From assembly GCF_022513565.1 (NCBI RefSeq), contig NZ_JAKWBE010000034.1:1-64000 (forward strand): DNA of 64,000 nt, in the 5' to 3' direction. This document shows positions 1 through 6,975 of this stretch, one piece after another. The notes under the pieces are model-generated. The model was given only the letters and a program-made list of their open reading frames with translations, made no database searches and had not been told where the DNA came from. The DNA comes from Streptomyces gilvus. GTDB taxonomy: Bacteria > Actinomycetota > Actinomycetes > Streptomycetales > Streptomycetaceae. Each line of letters opens with the position of its first letter. Positions within the stretch are counted from its first letter, which is position 1. The position numbers and the translations under genes are program-made.

Positions 1-1
1 G

Positions 2-133
2 ATCAACCACACCGACCACGACGCCCAGATCCCCGTCTCCGGGGACGCCACCGAACTCCTCTCCGGCAAACCCGCGACCGGTTCGGTCACCGTACCGGCG
101 GGCGAGGTGGCGGTGGTGCGGGAGCGGCTGTGA
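2..133 (+). CDS. C-terminal end of a GH42-type beta-galactosidase (5' truncated by window)
   Basis: Only the last 43 codons are present. The reading frame runs from the window edge to TGA at 131-133, ending in VAVVRERL. The fragment fits the small beta-sandwich C-terminal domain (Glyco_hydro_42C) of family 42 beta-galactosidases, which typically reads as INHTD followed by a stretch ending in VPAGGVAVVRE. Catalytic residues lie upstream of the window and cannot be checked. Family assignment rests on pattern memory of this tail, so it is probable, not certain. Confidence 0.6.
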   Translation: MNHTDHDAQIPVSGDATELLSGKPATGSVTVPAGEVAVVRERL

Positions 134-259
134 TGCGGGGGTTCCTTCGGGAGCTGCCGCGGCGCGGCTGAGGAGCGGGGAGTGTTGCGGCGGCCGCAGT
201 ACGGGGAGCTGCCGCCGGCCTGAGTGGCGGGCGGGGCGGCCCGGTGCTGTGCTGTTGCC

Positions 260-1039
260 ATGCCTGAGCTGTCGGACGTCGAGGGCTTCCGGCGGGTGTT
301 CGTGTCCTGTGCGCAGGGCAGGGTCATCGGCCGGATCGACGTGCGGGACGCGGGCGTACTGCACGGGACGAGCGTGCGCGGGTTCCGCGAGGCGCTGGAG
401 GGGCGCCGGTTCACGGCGTCCGAGCGGCGCGGGAAGTGGCTGCTCGCCCACACCGGCGGCCCCACGCTCATGCTGCACTTCGGGATGACCGGAAGCCTGG
501 TGTGCGCCCGCCCCGAGGACGAGGCCGAGGCCCACGACCGGGTCCTGTTCGGCCTGGGCGCCCGGCGCCAACTCCGCTTCCGCGACCAGCGCAAGCTGCA
601 GGGGCTGTGGCTGGCGTGGGGCGGCGACGAGGTCGAGCGGAGGCTCGCCCGCCAGGGGCCCGACGCCCTGAAGGTGGGACGGGCGGAGTTCGAGACCGTG
701 CTCTCGCAGCGCCGGGCCGCCGTGAAGACGGTCCTCATCGACCAGTCCGCCCTGGCCGGACTCGGCAACCTGCTCGCCGACGAGATCCTGTGGCGGGCGG
801 GCCTGCGCCCCGGCATCCGGGCGAGCGACCTCACCGAGCCCGACCGCCGCCGCCTCTACGAGCAGATGCGCCGCACCCTGCGCTCATCGGTCACCGCCGG
901 CCGCGTCCCCCCACGCCCTTCCTGGCTCACCGGCCACCGCGACGACCGCACCCCGGCCTGCCCACGCTGCGGCACCCCGCTACGACGGTCCCGTACGGCG
1001 GGACGGGGGACGGTGTGGTGCCCGCGCTGCCAGCCGTGA
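260..1039 (+). CDS. Fpg/Nei-family DNA glycosylase
   Basis: A 259-aa base-excision repair enzyme that removes oxidised bases and nicks the abasic site by beta,delta-elimination. I start at ATG 260 rather than the upstream GTG at 224, because the mature N-terminus must be Met-Pro-Glu and the sequence reads MPELSDVEG. Pro2 is the Schiff-base nucleophile and Glu3 the acid/base residue of the family. The helix-two-turn-helix region reads LAGLGNLLADEILW, matching the family. The C-terminus carries a four-cysteine zinc finger (CPRCGTP...VWCPRCQ). The gene is monocistronic and convergent with the cupredoxin gene. MPELSD instead of MPELPE suggests an Nei-like actinobacterial paralogue rather than canonical MutM. 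Confidence 0.9.
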   Translation: MPELSDVEGFRRVFVSCAQGRVIGRIDVRDAGVLHGTSVRGFREALEGRRFTASERRGKWLLAHTGGPTLMLHFGMTGSLVCARPEDEAEAHDRVLFGLGARRQLRFRDQRKLQGLWLAWGGDEVERRLARQGPDALKVGRAEFETVLSQRRAAVKTVLIDQSALAGLGNLLADEILWRAGLRPGIRASDLTEPDRRRLYEQMRRTLRSSVTAGRVPPRPSWLTGHRDDRTPACPRCGTPLRRSRTAGRGTVWCPRCQP

Positions 1040-1064
1040 CCGACCGGGCGTCCGCGCCGGCCCT

Positions 1065-1484
1065 TCAGGAGACCTTGATGTGGGTGTCCATCCCGAGCTG
1101 CTTGTGGCCGGGCACGGGGCAGTACAGCTCATAGGTGCCCTTCTTGAGGGTGACCGTGAGCGCCGCCATGCCACCACCCTGGAGGTTCTTGGTCTTCACG
1201 TCCGACACCCCGGGGCCGTCGATCTCCAGGGCGTGGGTGACCTTGCCGGCGTTGTCGGCGGTGAACGTGTAGGTGCCGGGCGTGAAGGAGTTCCGGGACA
1301 GCTTCAGCGAGTACTCGGTCTCGGTGACCGTCACCTGCGTCCCGGACCCGGCCTTGGCCGCGCCCGCCGTGCTGCTGGAGGTACCGCTGCCACTGCTTCC
1401 GCTTCCACTGGAACAGGCGGCCAGGAAGAGCGCGGCGGAGAACGCCAGCGCCGTCGTACGGAGTGCGACTCCGGTTGAGATCAT
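1065..1484 (-). CDS. Cupredoxin-domain lipoprotein
   Basis: A 139-aa exported copper-binding protein. The N-terminus is a lipoprotein signal with hydrophobic core ALAFSAALFL and lipobox LAAC (cysteine about residue 22), then a Ser/Gly-rich linker. The rest is one cupredoxin domain. A histidine in KVTHALEI and the C-terminal CPVPGHKQLGM supply the Cys, His and Met ligands expected of a type-1 copper site. A role in extracytoplasmic electron transfer or copper handling is inferred from the family. AAGGGG upstream fits either ATG 1484 or the in-frame GTG at 1487 (9-nt spacing); the choice does not alter the signal peptide. Convergent with the glycosylase gene, 25 bp apart. Confidence 0.85.
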   Translation of the reverse strand: MISTGVALRTTALAFSAALFLAACSSGSGSSGSGTSSSTAGAAKAGSGTQVTVTETEYSLKLSRNSFTPGTYTFTADNAGKVTHALEIDGPGVSDVKTKNLQGGGMAALTVTLKKGTYELYCPVPGHKQLGMDTHIKVS

Positions 1485-1937
1485 CACGTAGATCATCCCC
1501 TTCGGGTGCTTTATGGGGGATACGAGGAAGAAGGCCGCTTTGCTCATGATCCGACGGTTTGCGATCCCTGGCACTCCTGAGGGCGCCGCCCCGGTGGCCA
1601 CGATCGAGCCGTGACCTCCTACTGGCACGTCGTTCTGCCGCCCCTCTGCGCCTGACCGGGCGCGGACACTGACGGCGGTGTGATCCCCCGGCCCCAACGC
1701 CCATAGGGCGGTACGCCCACAGGGCGGTCAGGGCCCTTTGTCCTGCGCCCGCTGCGAACCAGTCCCAGTCCCAGTCCCAGACGCATTCGACGACGGAAGT
1801 TCACGACTGTGCCGAATCACACGCCCTCCCAGTCTCCCCGCGCGCCCATCTCGCGCCGGCCTCCCTCCCGACGCGCGACCGAGGCTGGTGCGGAGATTCT
1901 GGTGATCAGGAGCGTGCCGACTGCGGCGAGGGGGTGC
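1485..1937. other. Intergenic stretch with no supported gene
   Basis: About 450 bp between the start of the cupredoxin gene and the end of the ATPase gene. It holds the presumed cupredoxin promoter. The only clear structure is a short tandem repeat of CCAGTC (about 3.5 copies, 1759-1780). ORFs here lack homologous-looking sequence and convincing ribosome-binding sites. Confidence 0.5.
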
Positions 1938-3359
1938 TCATGCCGGGCGCCAAGCGCTGAGCAGTTCCTCGGGGCCGTACACCGCCTGAAGGCCGGAACA
2001 ACCGACCCCGCTGCGGGAGACCGCCACGAGCGGTACCGGCTCGTCGGTGATCGCCGCCCGGTGCTTCTGCAGGGCGGCCAGGTCGTGGCTGTCGAACGCG
2101 GAGTTCTCCAGCCACTTGACCGAGCCGAGGAAGAGCAACCGCTTGGCCACCGGTTGCCGGTCGGCGCCCACCAGGTCGATCTCGACGTCGTTGCTGCGGG
2201 TCCAGTAGCCACCGATCGCCGGGGCGGCAGGCAGGATCTCGTCCGGCAGGAGACGAGCGAGGGATTCCCGCACCAGGGGCTCGATGGCGCGGCCCCGCCA
2301 ACTCGTCCACTGCTCCTGGATGCGGCTCAGCGTGAGATCGCCCCGCATCCGTTCGATCTCCGCCATGTGCGGGTCCACAAACGCGAGCCAGAACCGCAGG
2401 TAGGGGTCGGCCACCCGGTAGCGGCGTTCCTTCGACGGCCCCAGGGAAATGGGAAGTTCGGCGGTCACGACCCGTTTCTCGGTCAGCACGTCTGTGGCTC
2501 GGGTGAGCGTGGTGTGGGCGATGCCGCCGGCCGCGCGCGCGATGTTGGTGAAGGTCCGCTCTCCGGATCCGATGGCCCGCAGTACCTCCCTGCTCATCGC
2601 CTGCGGTGGAAACTCTGCGGCCAGTGAGCGTTCGGCGGAGACCAGCAGGGCTGAGATGGGGTTCTCCAGCGAATCGCGGAGGAACTCCCAGACGTCGGCC
2701 CCGACCCTCCACTCCGCGCAGATCAGGGGGAGACCCCCGGTGATCAGCGCGGCGTCGAACGCGGCCGCCGGAGACAGGCCGAGCATCTCGCCGATGTCGG
2801 CCGGGTTCAGGGGCCCGACGATCATTTCCCGCCCCCGCTGGTGAAAGGGACGGTCGTAGCTGTTCAGCGCCTCCATCATCGACAGATCGGACCCGACCAG
2901 GAGGAGAAGTACCGGCTTTCGGCTGAGCAGCCGGTCCCATGCTCGCTGGAGCATGCCCTCGAAGGCGTCGATGCCGTCCATGAGATACGGAACCTCGTCG
3001 ATGACCACCACACTCGGGCTGTCGTCGGGAAGGATCTCCGCGAGCAGCCGCAACGCCGCGTTCCACTGCGCCGGGGTCTCCTCGGCGAACAGTTCCCGCT
3101 CCGGCAGGTTGGATCTGGCGACGGCGTCGAGCAGCTCCGTCAGTTCGTCCTCCGCCGCGCCGCCCGCAGCGGTGAAGAAGAGGTACGGCGTCTCGGTACG
3201 CCGGAGGAACTCCTCGACGAGGCTGGACTTGCCGACCCGCCGTCTTCCCCGCATGAGGACGCATTGCCCCGGTTTCGCCGACCCGACGGCGTCCTGCACT
3301 GCCTGCAAGGCGCTGCCGAGCACGCTCAGTTCGCGGTCCCGCCCGATGAAGCGACGCAA
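1938..3359 (-). CDS. AAA/STAND-like ATPase with C-terminal DUF234 domain
   Basis: A 473-aa ATP-binding protein of the archaeal-type ATPase/DUF234 family. Walker A is GRRRVGKSS (about residues 35-43) and Walker B is SVVVIDEVPYL; a winged-helix segment precedes a C-terminal nuclease-like DUF234 domain (about residues 320-460) with VEIDLVG. I chose TTG 3359 because GGGAGG lies 6 nt upstream and the IGRDREL motif follows at once. A start further upstream would translate through a perfect palindrome. The 16-bp inverted repeat directly abuts the ribosome-binding site, suggesting control by a dimeric repressor or an RNA hairpin. Members often sit in accessory regions and their substrates are unknown; I infer no specific function. 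Confidence 0.8.
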   Translation of the reverse strand: MRRFIGRDRELSVLGSALQAVQDAVGSAKPGQCVLMRGRRRVGKSSLVEEFLRRTETPYLFFTAAGGAAEDELTELLDAVARSNLPERELFAEETPAQWNAALRLLAEILPDDSPSVVVIDEVPYLMDGIDAFEGMLQRAWDRLLSRKPVLLLLVGSDLSMMEALNSYDRPFHQRGREMIVGPLNPADIGEMLGLSPAAAFDAALITGGLPLICAEWRVGADVWEFLRDSLENPISALLVSAERSLAAEFPPQAMSREVLRAIGSGERTFTNIARAAGGIAHTTLTRATDVLTEKRVVTAELPISLGPSKERRYRVADPYLRFWLAFVDPHMAEIERMRGDLTLSRIQEQWTSWRGRAIEPLVRESLARLLPDEILPAAPAIGGYWTRSNDVEIDLVGADRQPVAKRLLFLGSVKWLENSAFDSHDLAALQKHRAAITDEPVPLVAVSRSGVGCSGLQAVYGPEELLSAWRPA

Positions 3360-3370
3360 GGCAAGCCTCC

Positions 3371-3408
3371 CGCTAGGGATAGTATCGTCAGAGATACTAT
3401 CCCTAGCG
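3371..3408. promoter_or_regulatory. Perfect 16-bp inverted repeat at the ATPase gene start
   Basis: Arms 3371-3386 (CGCTAGGGATAGTATC) and 3393-3408 are exact reverse complements around a 6-nt spacer. The left arm runs into the GGGAGG ribosome-binding site of the ATPase gene at 3366-3371. It could be an operator or a hairpin masking the RBS. There is no T-tract, so it does not look like a terminator. Confidence 0.6.
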
Positions 3409-3547
3409 AGACCATCTTCTTCGTCCCGGAAGGCATCCGCTGCCGAATGGGGGTGGACTCCGGCGCGGTCGGCGTGGCCTTGAGTAGCCGGTCTGCCAGC
3501 GCGTTGAGGCCGCCACCGCACTTGTTCGCGGTGCAGGTGACCGCTGA

Positions 3548-3942
3548 CTATCCAGCGCCGAGCATGTCGCGGAGATCCTTCGCGGCTTCCGTGATGTCCT
3601 CTCCGTAGCCGCCCTGAGCCAGGCGCAGCATGTACGCCACGGCGTCGTCAGGGTCTGGGTCGGTGTACGGCTCGTCGTTGTAGTCGAGGAACAGGAGCAT
3701 GGCCTCAAAGGCTGTGCGCTTGTTCCGGTCGATCAGCGGATGGTTTCTTGCGATCGACTCGCCAAGGGCCGCAGCCTTCGCCCACAGGTCGGGATAGGCG
3801 TCCACGCCGAACGTCGTGTATTGCGGGCGCCCGAGGGCCGAGAGCAAAAGCCCCGGTCCCGGACCGTGGATAGATCCCCGCCAAGCAAGTAGGCGATGTC
3901 GTCCAGATCGATGTACTCGACCTCTCCCCCCGGATCGGTCAC
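3548..3942 (-). pseudogene. Doc-type (Fic fold) toxin, frameshifted
   Basis: Two reading frames together make a Doc death-on-curing toxin. The first frame starts at GTG 3942 and gives VEYIDLDDIAYLLGG...STVRDRG. After a one-base deficit near 3845-3855 the second frame continues as LLLSALGRPQ...DAYPDLWAKAAALGES...ARNHPLIDRNKRTAFEA to the stop at 3548. The Fic/Doc motif is recognisable (H-x5-N-K-R), although the usual Gly before Asn is Arg. Doc proteins are kinases that phosphorylate EF-Tu and are neutralised by a partner encoded just upstream. The start GTG overlaps the stop of the upstream gene (GTGA), so the two are translationally coupled. Sequencing error at CGGGGCTTTTGC cannot be excluded; as read, the gene is broken. 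Confidence 0.8.
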
Positions 3943-4481
3943 AGATCGGCCAGCCTCTCCAGTGTTTCCGAGTTGGCCTCACGGATGCGACTGACTAGCT
4001 GCTCCCGGCGCTCTGTCTTGCTCCGCTTTTGCGCCGGAGCGGCCTCCTGGGTCTTCTTCACGTCGGCGACGGTCAGGCCACCTTCTGCGAAGGCCAGAAC
4101 CAGCCGCCGGTCCTGCGGCAGCGAGGACAGAAGGCGAAGGATGGTCGCGGTCTTGCCAGAACCGGGCTGAAGAGTGAGCTTCATCTGGGCTACGACATGG
4201 CGTCCCTCGTGGTCGACTCCTGCCAGGTCGACCCCATGGTCACCCTGCAAAGAGTCGAGCCACTTCATGAGCACGGCAAGAGCGGCAGTGGCTTCGTCTG
4301 CCGAGACGTCTCCGCGGTGCGTCAGACGCTCGGCCATGTGCGTGAAGGCAGCGCCTTGGAGAGCCGTCTCGTACGCCTGGTGCGCGTCTGGGTCCTGGCG
4401 TGGGGTAGCCACCTCGGTCTTGGGCACACGCGTCTCGACCACGAGGGCGTCACCCTCGTCCTTGTACTCGATCGTGTCCAT
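3939..4481 (-). CDS. Hypothetical protein coupled to the Doc-like gene
   Basis: A 180-aa soluble protein, start ATG 4481 with GAGGAG 4-9 nt upstream. I do not recognise a family. Visible features are a helical middle (residues about 45-75), a segment QPGSGKTATILRLL that superficially resembles a P-loop, and a charged C-terminal helix rich in Lys/Arg/Glu. Its stop overlaps the start of the frameshifted Doc gene, the position normally held by an antitoxin. At 180 aa it is much longer than Phd-type antitoxins and shows no obvious DNA-binding domain. Antitoxin function is possible from position only. Confidence 0.65.
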   Translation of the reverse strand: MDTIEYKDEGDALVVETRVPKTEVATPRQDPDAHQAYETALQGAAFTHMAERLTHRGDVSADEATAALAVLMKWLDSLQGDHGVDLAGVDHEGRHVVAQMKLTLQPGSGKTATILRLLSSLPQDRRLVLAFAEGGLTVADVKKTQEAAPAQKRSKTERREQLVSRIREANSETLERLADL

Positions 4482-4857
4482 CAGACTCCTCTCCTCCTCT
4501 CACGCTAACTGGCTCAGCGATTTTTCGACCACAAAAATGTCCCGGCACCCAACGCTAGGAGCCATTACCCTTTGTGACTTCTGTATCTCTCGGGGGCAAG
4601 GTGTCCGGCGTTCGTCAGTCCGGTCTCTGTTGGAGGTGCGATCACGTCCTTCACCCCCGCTCTCTCCAGCTCCCATCCCGTCCGCCGTCGACCCACACAC
4701 CGTGGAGCGGGCGTGGTTCATGCGTCCAGGTGGAGCGCGCCACTGTACGAACGACCTGGACGCCATGGGCCGCGTCTGCTCGGCTCTGCCCCTCCATCCC
4801 GGTGCCGGCCGATCCCCTGCCGGAGGCAGGAGCGGCGCCAGCAGCGGAGCCGGGGCT
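4482..4857. other. Intergenic stretch upstream of the relic element
   Basis: About 375 bp without a supported gene. It includes the presumed promoter of the 180-aa gene and a 10-bp inverted repeat (4722-4731 with 4754-4763, GCGTCCAGGT). The last 60 bp become GC-rich and resemble the stretch just before the homologous cargo gene end at 8400-8487. Confidence 0.4.
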
Positions 4858-4985
4858 TGAACCAGTAGAGAAAGTTGCAACTCAGTCGGTCTGCTGGGGC
4901 GTGAAGGCGTATGTACAGGCTGGGAGTTGGCTGCCCTGGCGGTGAGCGAGCGGGGATGAAGAGGACTGGGCGGATCGTCCAGGAT
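4858..4985 (-). pseudogene. 3' fragment of a cargo gene, duplicate of the 8509-8886 gene
   Basis: About 127 bp nearly identical to bases 8487-8612, covering the last roughly 40 codons of the 125-aa hypothetical gene (C-terminus LPACTYAFTPQQTD against LPACAYAFTPQPTD). An extra C relative to the intact copy shifts the frame. The match stops abruptly near 4984, where the sequence becomes integrase. This is a deletion junction inside an older, related element. Confidence 0.75.
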
Positions 4986-5320
4986 GGATCGCGGCCGGTG
5001 CCGAGTGGGAGGACAAGGGGTACGTCTTCGCCTCGCCGACCGGCGGGCCGCTCAGCCCGAACACTGACTTCCACGTCTGGAAGCGGCTCCTTCGGGACGC
5101 GGGAGTGCGGGACGGCCGACTTCATGACGCTCGCCACACCGCCGCGACCGTCCTCCTGATCTCGGCGTCCCGGACGTCGTGGTCGACGCGATCACGGGGT
5201 GGGAGCCCGGGGGAGCGGCACGGATGCGCGCCCGGTACATGCCCGTCACCGGGACGCTGCTCCGCAAGGTCGCGCACAGGTTGGAGACGCCCTCCGGGAG
5301 CCGCCCGGAGACGGCGGTGA
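4986..5320 (+). pseudogene. Tyrosine recombinase C-terminal fragment, frameshifted
   Basis: Homologous to the last third of the intact integrase at 17118-17440. It reads WEDKGYVFASPTGGPLSP, then LHDARHTAATVLLI, after which a one-base deletion (GATCTCGG where the intact gene has GATCCTCGG, about 5160) moves the rest (VVVDAITGWEPGG...RARYMPVTGTLLRKV) to another frame. The HxxR and Tyr catalytic positions are still visible, but the N-terminal two thirds are missing. It lies just before an att copy in the same orientation as the intact int gene, so it is the remnant of an earlier integration at the same tRNA. Confidence 0.9.
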
Positions 5321-5356
5321 CGACGGAAGAAAAGCCGACTGAGACGGACGAACGCC

Positions 5357-5390
5357 AGAGGGCCGGACCACATTCGTGGTCCGGCCCTCT
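5357..5390 (+). terminator. Perfect 15-bp hairpin after the relic integrase
   Basis: Arms 5357-5371 and 5376-5390 pair perfectly around an ATTC loop. There is no long T-tract, as is common for Streptomyces terminators. The position matches the hairpin after the intact int gene. Confidence 0.7.
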
Positions 5391-5393
5391 GAG

Positions 5394-5450
5394 CTGGCGG
5401 AGGATACGAGATTCGAACTCGTGAGGGGTTGCCCCCAACACGCTTTCCAA
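5394..5450. repeat. attL: 57-bp copy of the tRNA-Ser 3' half
   Basis: Identical over 57 bp to 17541-17597, covering the 3' half of tRNA-Ser(GGA) from the anticodon loop through the encoded CCA end. Identity stops exactly at 5450/17597. It is simultaneously the right end of the relic and the left end of the intact element. Confidence 0.92.
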
Positions 5451-5565
5451 CTGTGTTGGTGCCTCTCGCGGCTGCGTACAGGGCCGTTCACCTGGGTTCA
5501 TCGATGACTCTATGCCGGGTCGCGTCGAGCCTCGGGTCTCACATGAACGGCCGCGAACGGTGCTG

Positions 5566-5587
5566 AATGAGACGGAAACTGAGACGG
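5566..5587. repeat. Arm-type repeats near attL (12-bp period)
   Basis: Two copies of ACTGAGACGG-like sequence, 5566-5575 (one mismatch) and 5578-5587 (exact), 12 bp apart. The same pair occurs at 17458-17479 beside attR. Paired short repeats on both sides of a tyrosine-recombinase core are typical of arm sites bound by the integrase N-terminal domain. Confidence 0.65.
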
Positions 5588-5605
5588 CGGTGAGGGGAGG
5601 CTGTC

Positions 5606-5734
5606 TCACTCCTCCCCAGGTGGGATGAGGCGATCAGCGCTCTCGGCGTCGTCCAGATGTCCGTGTGCGTCGACGGTGATCGGTGTTGCTCGTCCCTTGG
5701 ATGTAGCCAGCCATGCGAGCACTTGCTCGGTCAA
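5606..5734 (-). CDS. Small ORF (42 aa), possible second gene of a pair
   Basis: TTG 5734 with GGAG 9 nt upstream, ending at TGA 5606, in the same frame as the 53-aa ORF just before it and separated by one stop codon. The product begins LTEQVLAWLATSKGRA and is acidic at its end. I do not recognise it. It could equally be the tail of a gene interrupted by the stop at 5762. Confidence 0.35.
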   Translation of the reverse strand: MTEQVLAWLATSKGRATPITVDAHGHLDDAESADRLIPPGEE

Positions 5735-5761
5735 CGGGCTGTTCTCCGGTCCCTCGTCCTT

Positions 5762-5923
5762 TCAATACGCGCGCCATCCGCCTCCGGCGATGGCTGCCAC
5801 CACTTGGCCTGCCTGCTCAAGGTGGGAGAAGTCCGGGTAGTCCGTCACCGGGCGGTGGGTTCCGCGTTTGGGATCGACCACAAGTGCCGTGCCTGCTGCC
5901 TCGTCCCAGGCGTCTACGTCCAC
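5762..5923 (-). CDS. Small ORF (53 aa) at the left end of the element
   Basis: GTG 5923 preceded by a strong GGAGGAGGGGGG tract, ending at TGA 5762. The product reads VDVDAWDEAAGTALVVDPKR and continues with TDYPDFSHLEQAG. It has protein-like composition but no family I recognise. A small hairpin (5933-5952 region) lies just upstream. Together with the 42-aa ORF it could be a two-gene unit or one gene split by a nonsense codon. Confidence 0.4.
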   Translation of the reverse strand: MDVDAWDEAAGTALVVDPKRGTHRPVTDYPDFSHLEQAGQVVAAIAGGGWRAY

Positions 5924-6109
5924 TGTCCGCCCCCCTCCTCCAAAGGAGGGGGCCTCCTGGGCTGTATTGACGGGCTTGGATCGAGGGCTTGCCAGACTGC
6001 CTGGTGCTTGCGGCGCACAGGCTTCGGACTGGTTCGCTGGTGTTGATGGTGCTGCCATTTGGAGCAACCCAGCAGACCGATGACTCTGATCTAAGGCGAT
6101 ATTAGGAGG

Positions 6110-6784
6110 GTGAACGATAGAGATGAGAGCACGACGGAGCCTCGAAGAATGCGATTCGATAGTTTGCACAAGTGGGCTGCGACACTAGCCGCTGTCGTTG
6201 CGCTTGCTTTCTCGACTTACAACTTCGCTGAACTCCAAAAGAAGCCCAGAATCGATATGGCGCTTCCTCACCTGCTGCGCGCTGGACCAGTAGGCAACGG
6301 AACCACTTTCCAGATTCAGCCGACAGTGTCCACCAGATTCAAAACCCAGGATGTCGAGGTGATTCGCGATGCGCGTCTACAATTGACCCCCGTCGGTTCA
6401 ATTTCGTCATCAAAGAAGCCAATTTTCTACTGGCATGAAACTGGAACATACGTATACGACTTCGCTTCGGATCAGGTTAACTATCACTGGACTAGCGATC
6501 CCGCCCCATTCATCGTCAGTCAGGACAAACCTCAGCAGCCCACACTAGATTTTTGGTCGGACAACTGGACCTTCCAACCCGGCCAGTACGAAGGTTCGCT
6601 TCAGTTGAGCAGATCGGAGAATCACAATCCTTTGACCAAGAGATTCTGTTTGATTGTCTCAAAGAAAGCCGCGAATGAAATCCGTGGCGCAGATGAACGG
6701 CAGATCTTCTTTTATCGTGATGACTTGCCCAAGTTCCACTCGTCTAGCAAATCTCCAGCCTGCTATCGGAGAGAGACAGATTAG
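6110..6784 (+). CDS. Membrane-anchored hypothetical protein, low-GC cargo
   Basis: A 224-aa protein with one N-terminal transmembrane segment (about residues 24-42, LAAVVALAFSTYNFAEL) and a long, probably extracytoplasmic, beta-rich domain with many Trp/Tyr/Phe residues. The family is unknown. The GTG at 6110 directly abuts AGGAGG (6104-6109), which is too close, so ATG 6149 (MRFDSLHKW) is a possible alternative; either keeps the membrane anchor. Base and codon use are clearly more AT-rich than the rest of the element, indicating separate acquisition together with the convergent TIR gene. A shared hairpin terminator lies between them. Confidence 0.6.
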   Translation: MNDRDESTTEPRRMRFDSLHKWAATLAAVVALAFSTYNFAELQKKPRIDMALPHLLRAGPVGNGTTFQIQPTVSTRFKTQDVEVIRDARLQLTPVGSISSSKKPIFYWHETGTYVYDFASDQVNYHWTSDPAPFIVSQDKPQQPTLDFWSDNWTFQPGQYEGSLQLSRSENHNPLTKRFCLIVSKKAANEIRGADERQIFFYRDDLPKFHSSSKSPACYRRETD

Positions 6785-6869
6785 GGATTCTAGCCAGTCA
6801 TGCACAGTTAGGTCCGCTTCGGGAACATGGTCGTTTTCGCGGTGGCTACAAAATGCATGCGAGATGGCT

Positions 6870-6890
6870 GTCGGCCCCTGCTGGGCCGAC
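6870..6890. terminator. Bidirectional hairpin between the convergent cargo genes
   Basis: GTCGGCCC (6870-6877) pairs with GGGCCGAC (6883-6890) around a 5-nt loop, in the gap between the 6110 gene and the TIR gene. Confidence 0.6.
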
Positions 6891-6975
6891 GGCGATCGCT
6901 GCGAGGATCAACCATTACTGGTGTGGATCGGCCTGGTTGTTGTACCTCGGTAGTCCACGGCAGACTGCCAGGCGG

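Larger units (their letters stand above)
4858..5450. mobile_element. Relic of an earlier integrative element at the tRNA-Ser site
   Basis: Composite of a cargo-gene 3' end, an integrase C-terminal fragment, one arm-type repeat (5338-5347, ACTGAGACGG), a terminator hairpin (5357-5390) and the 57-bp att core (5394-5450). The order int end, arm repeat, hairpin, att is the same as at the right end of the intact element (17440-17597). I find no further att copy to the left, so the relic has lost its outer boundary. Confidence 0.75.

Noticed and set aside
1759-1780. CCAGTC short tandem repeat
   Set aside because: Only about 3.5 copies of a 6-mer in an intergenic stretch; nothing points to a function.
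3840-3856. Programmed -1 frameshift at the Doc gene
   Set aside because: In the zero frame the sequence does not fit an X-XXY-YYZ slippery heptamer, and no downstream stimulatory hairpin is evident; simple decay or error is more likely.
4092-4185. P-loop-like QPGSGKTATI in the 180-aa protein
   Set aside because: Surrounding sequence does not form a Walker A beta-strand/helix context and no Walker B is present, so I did not call it an ATPase.
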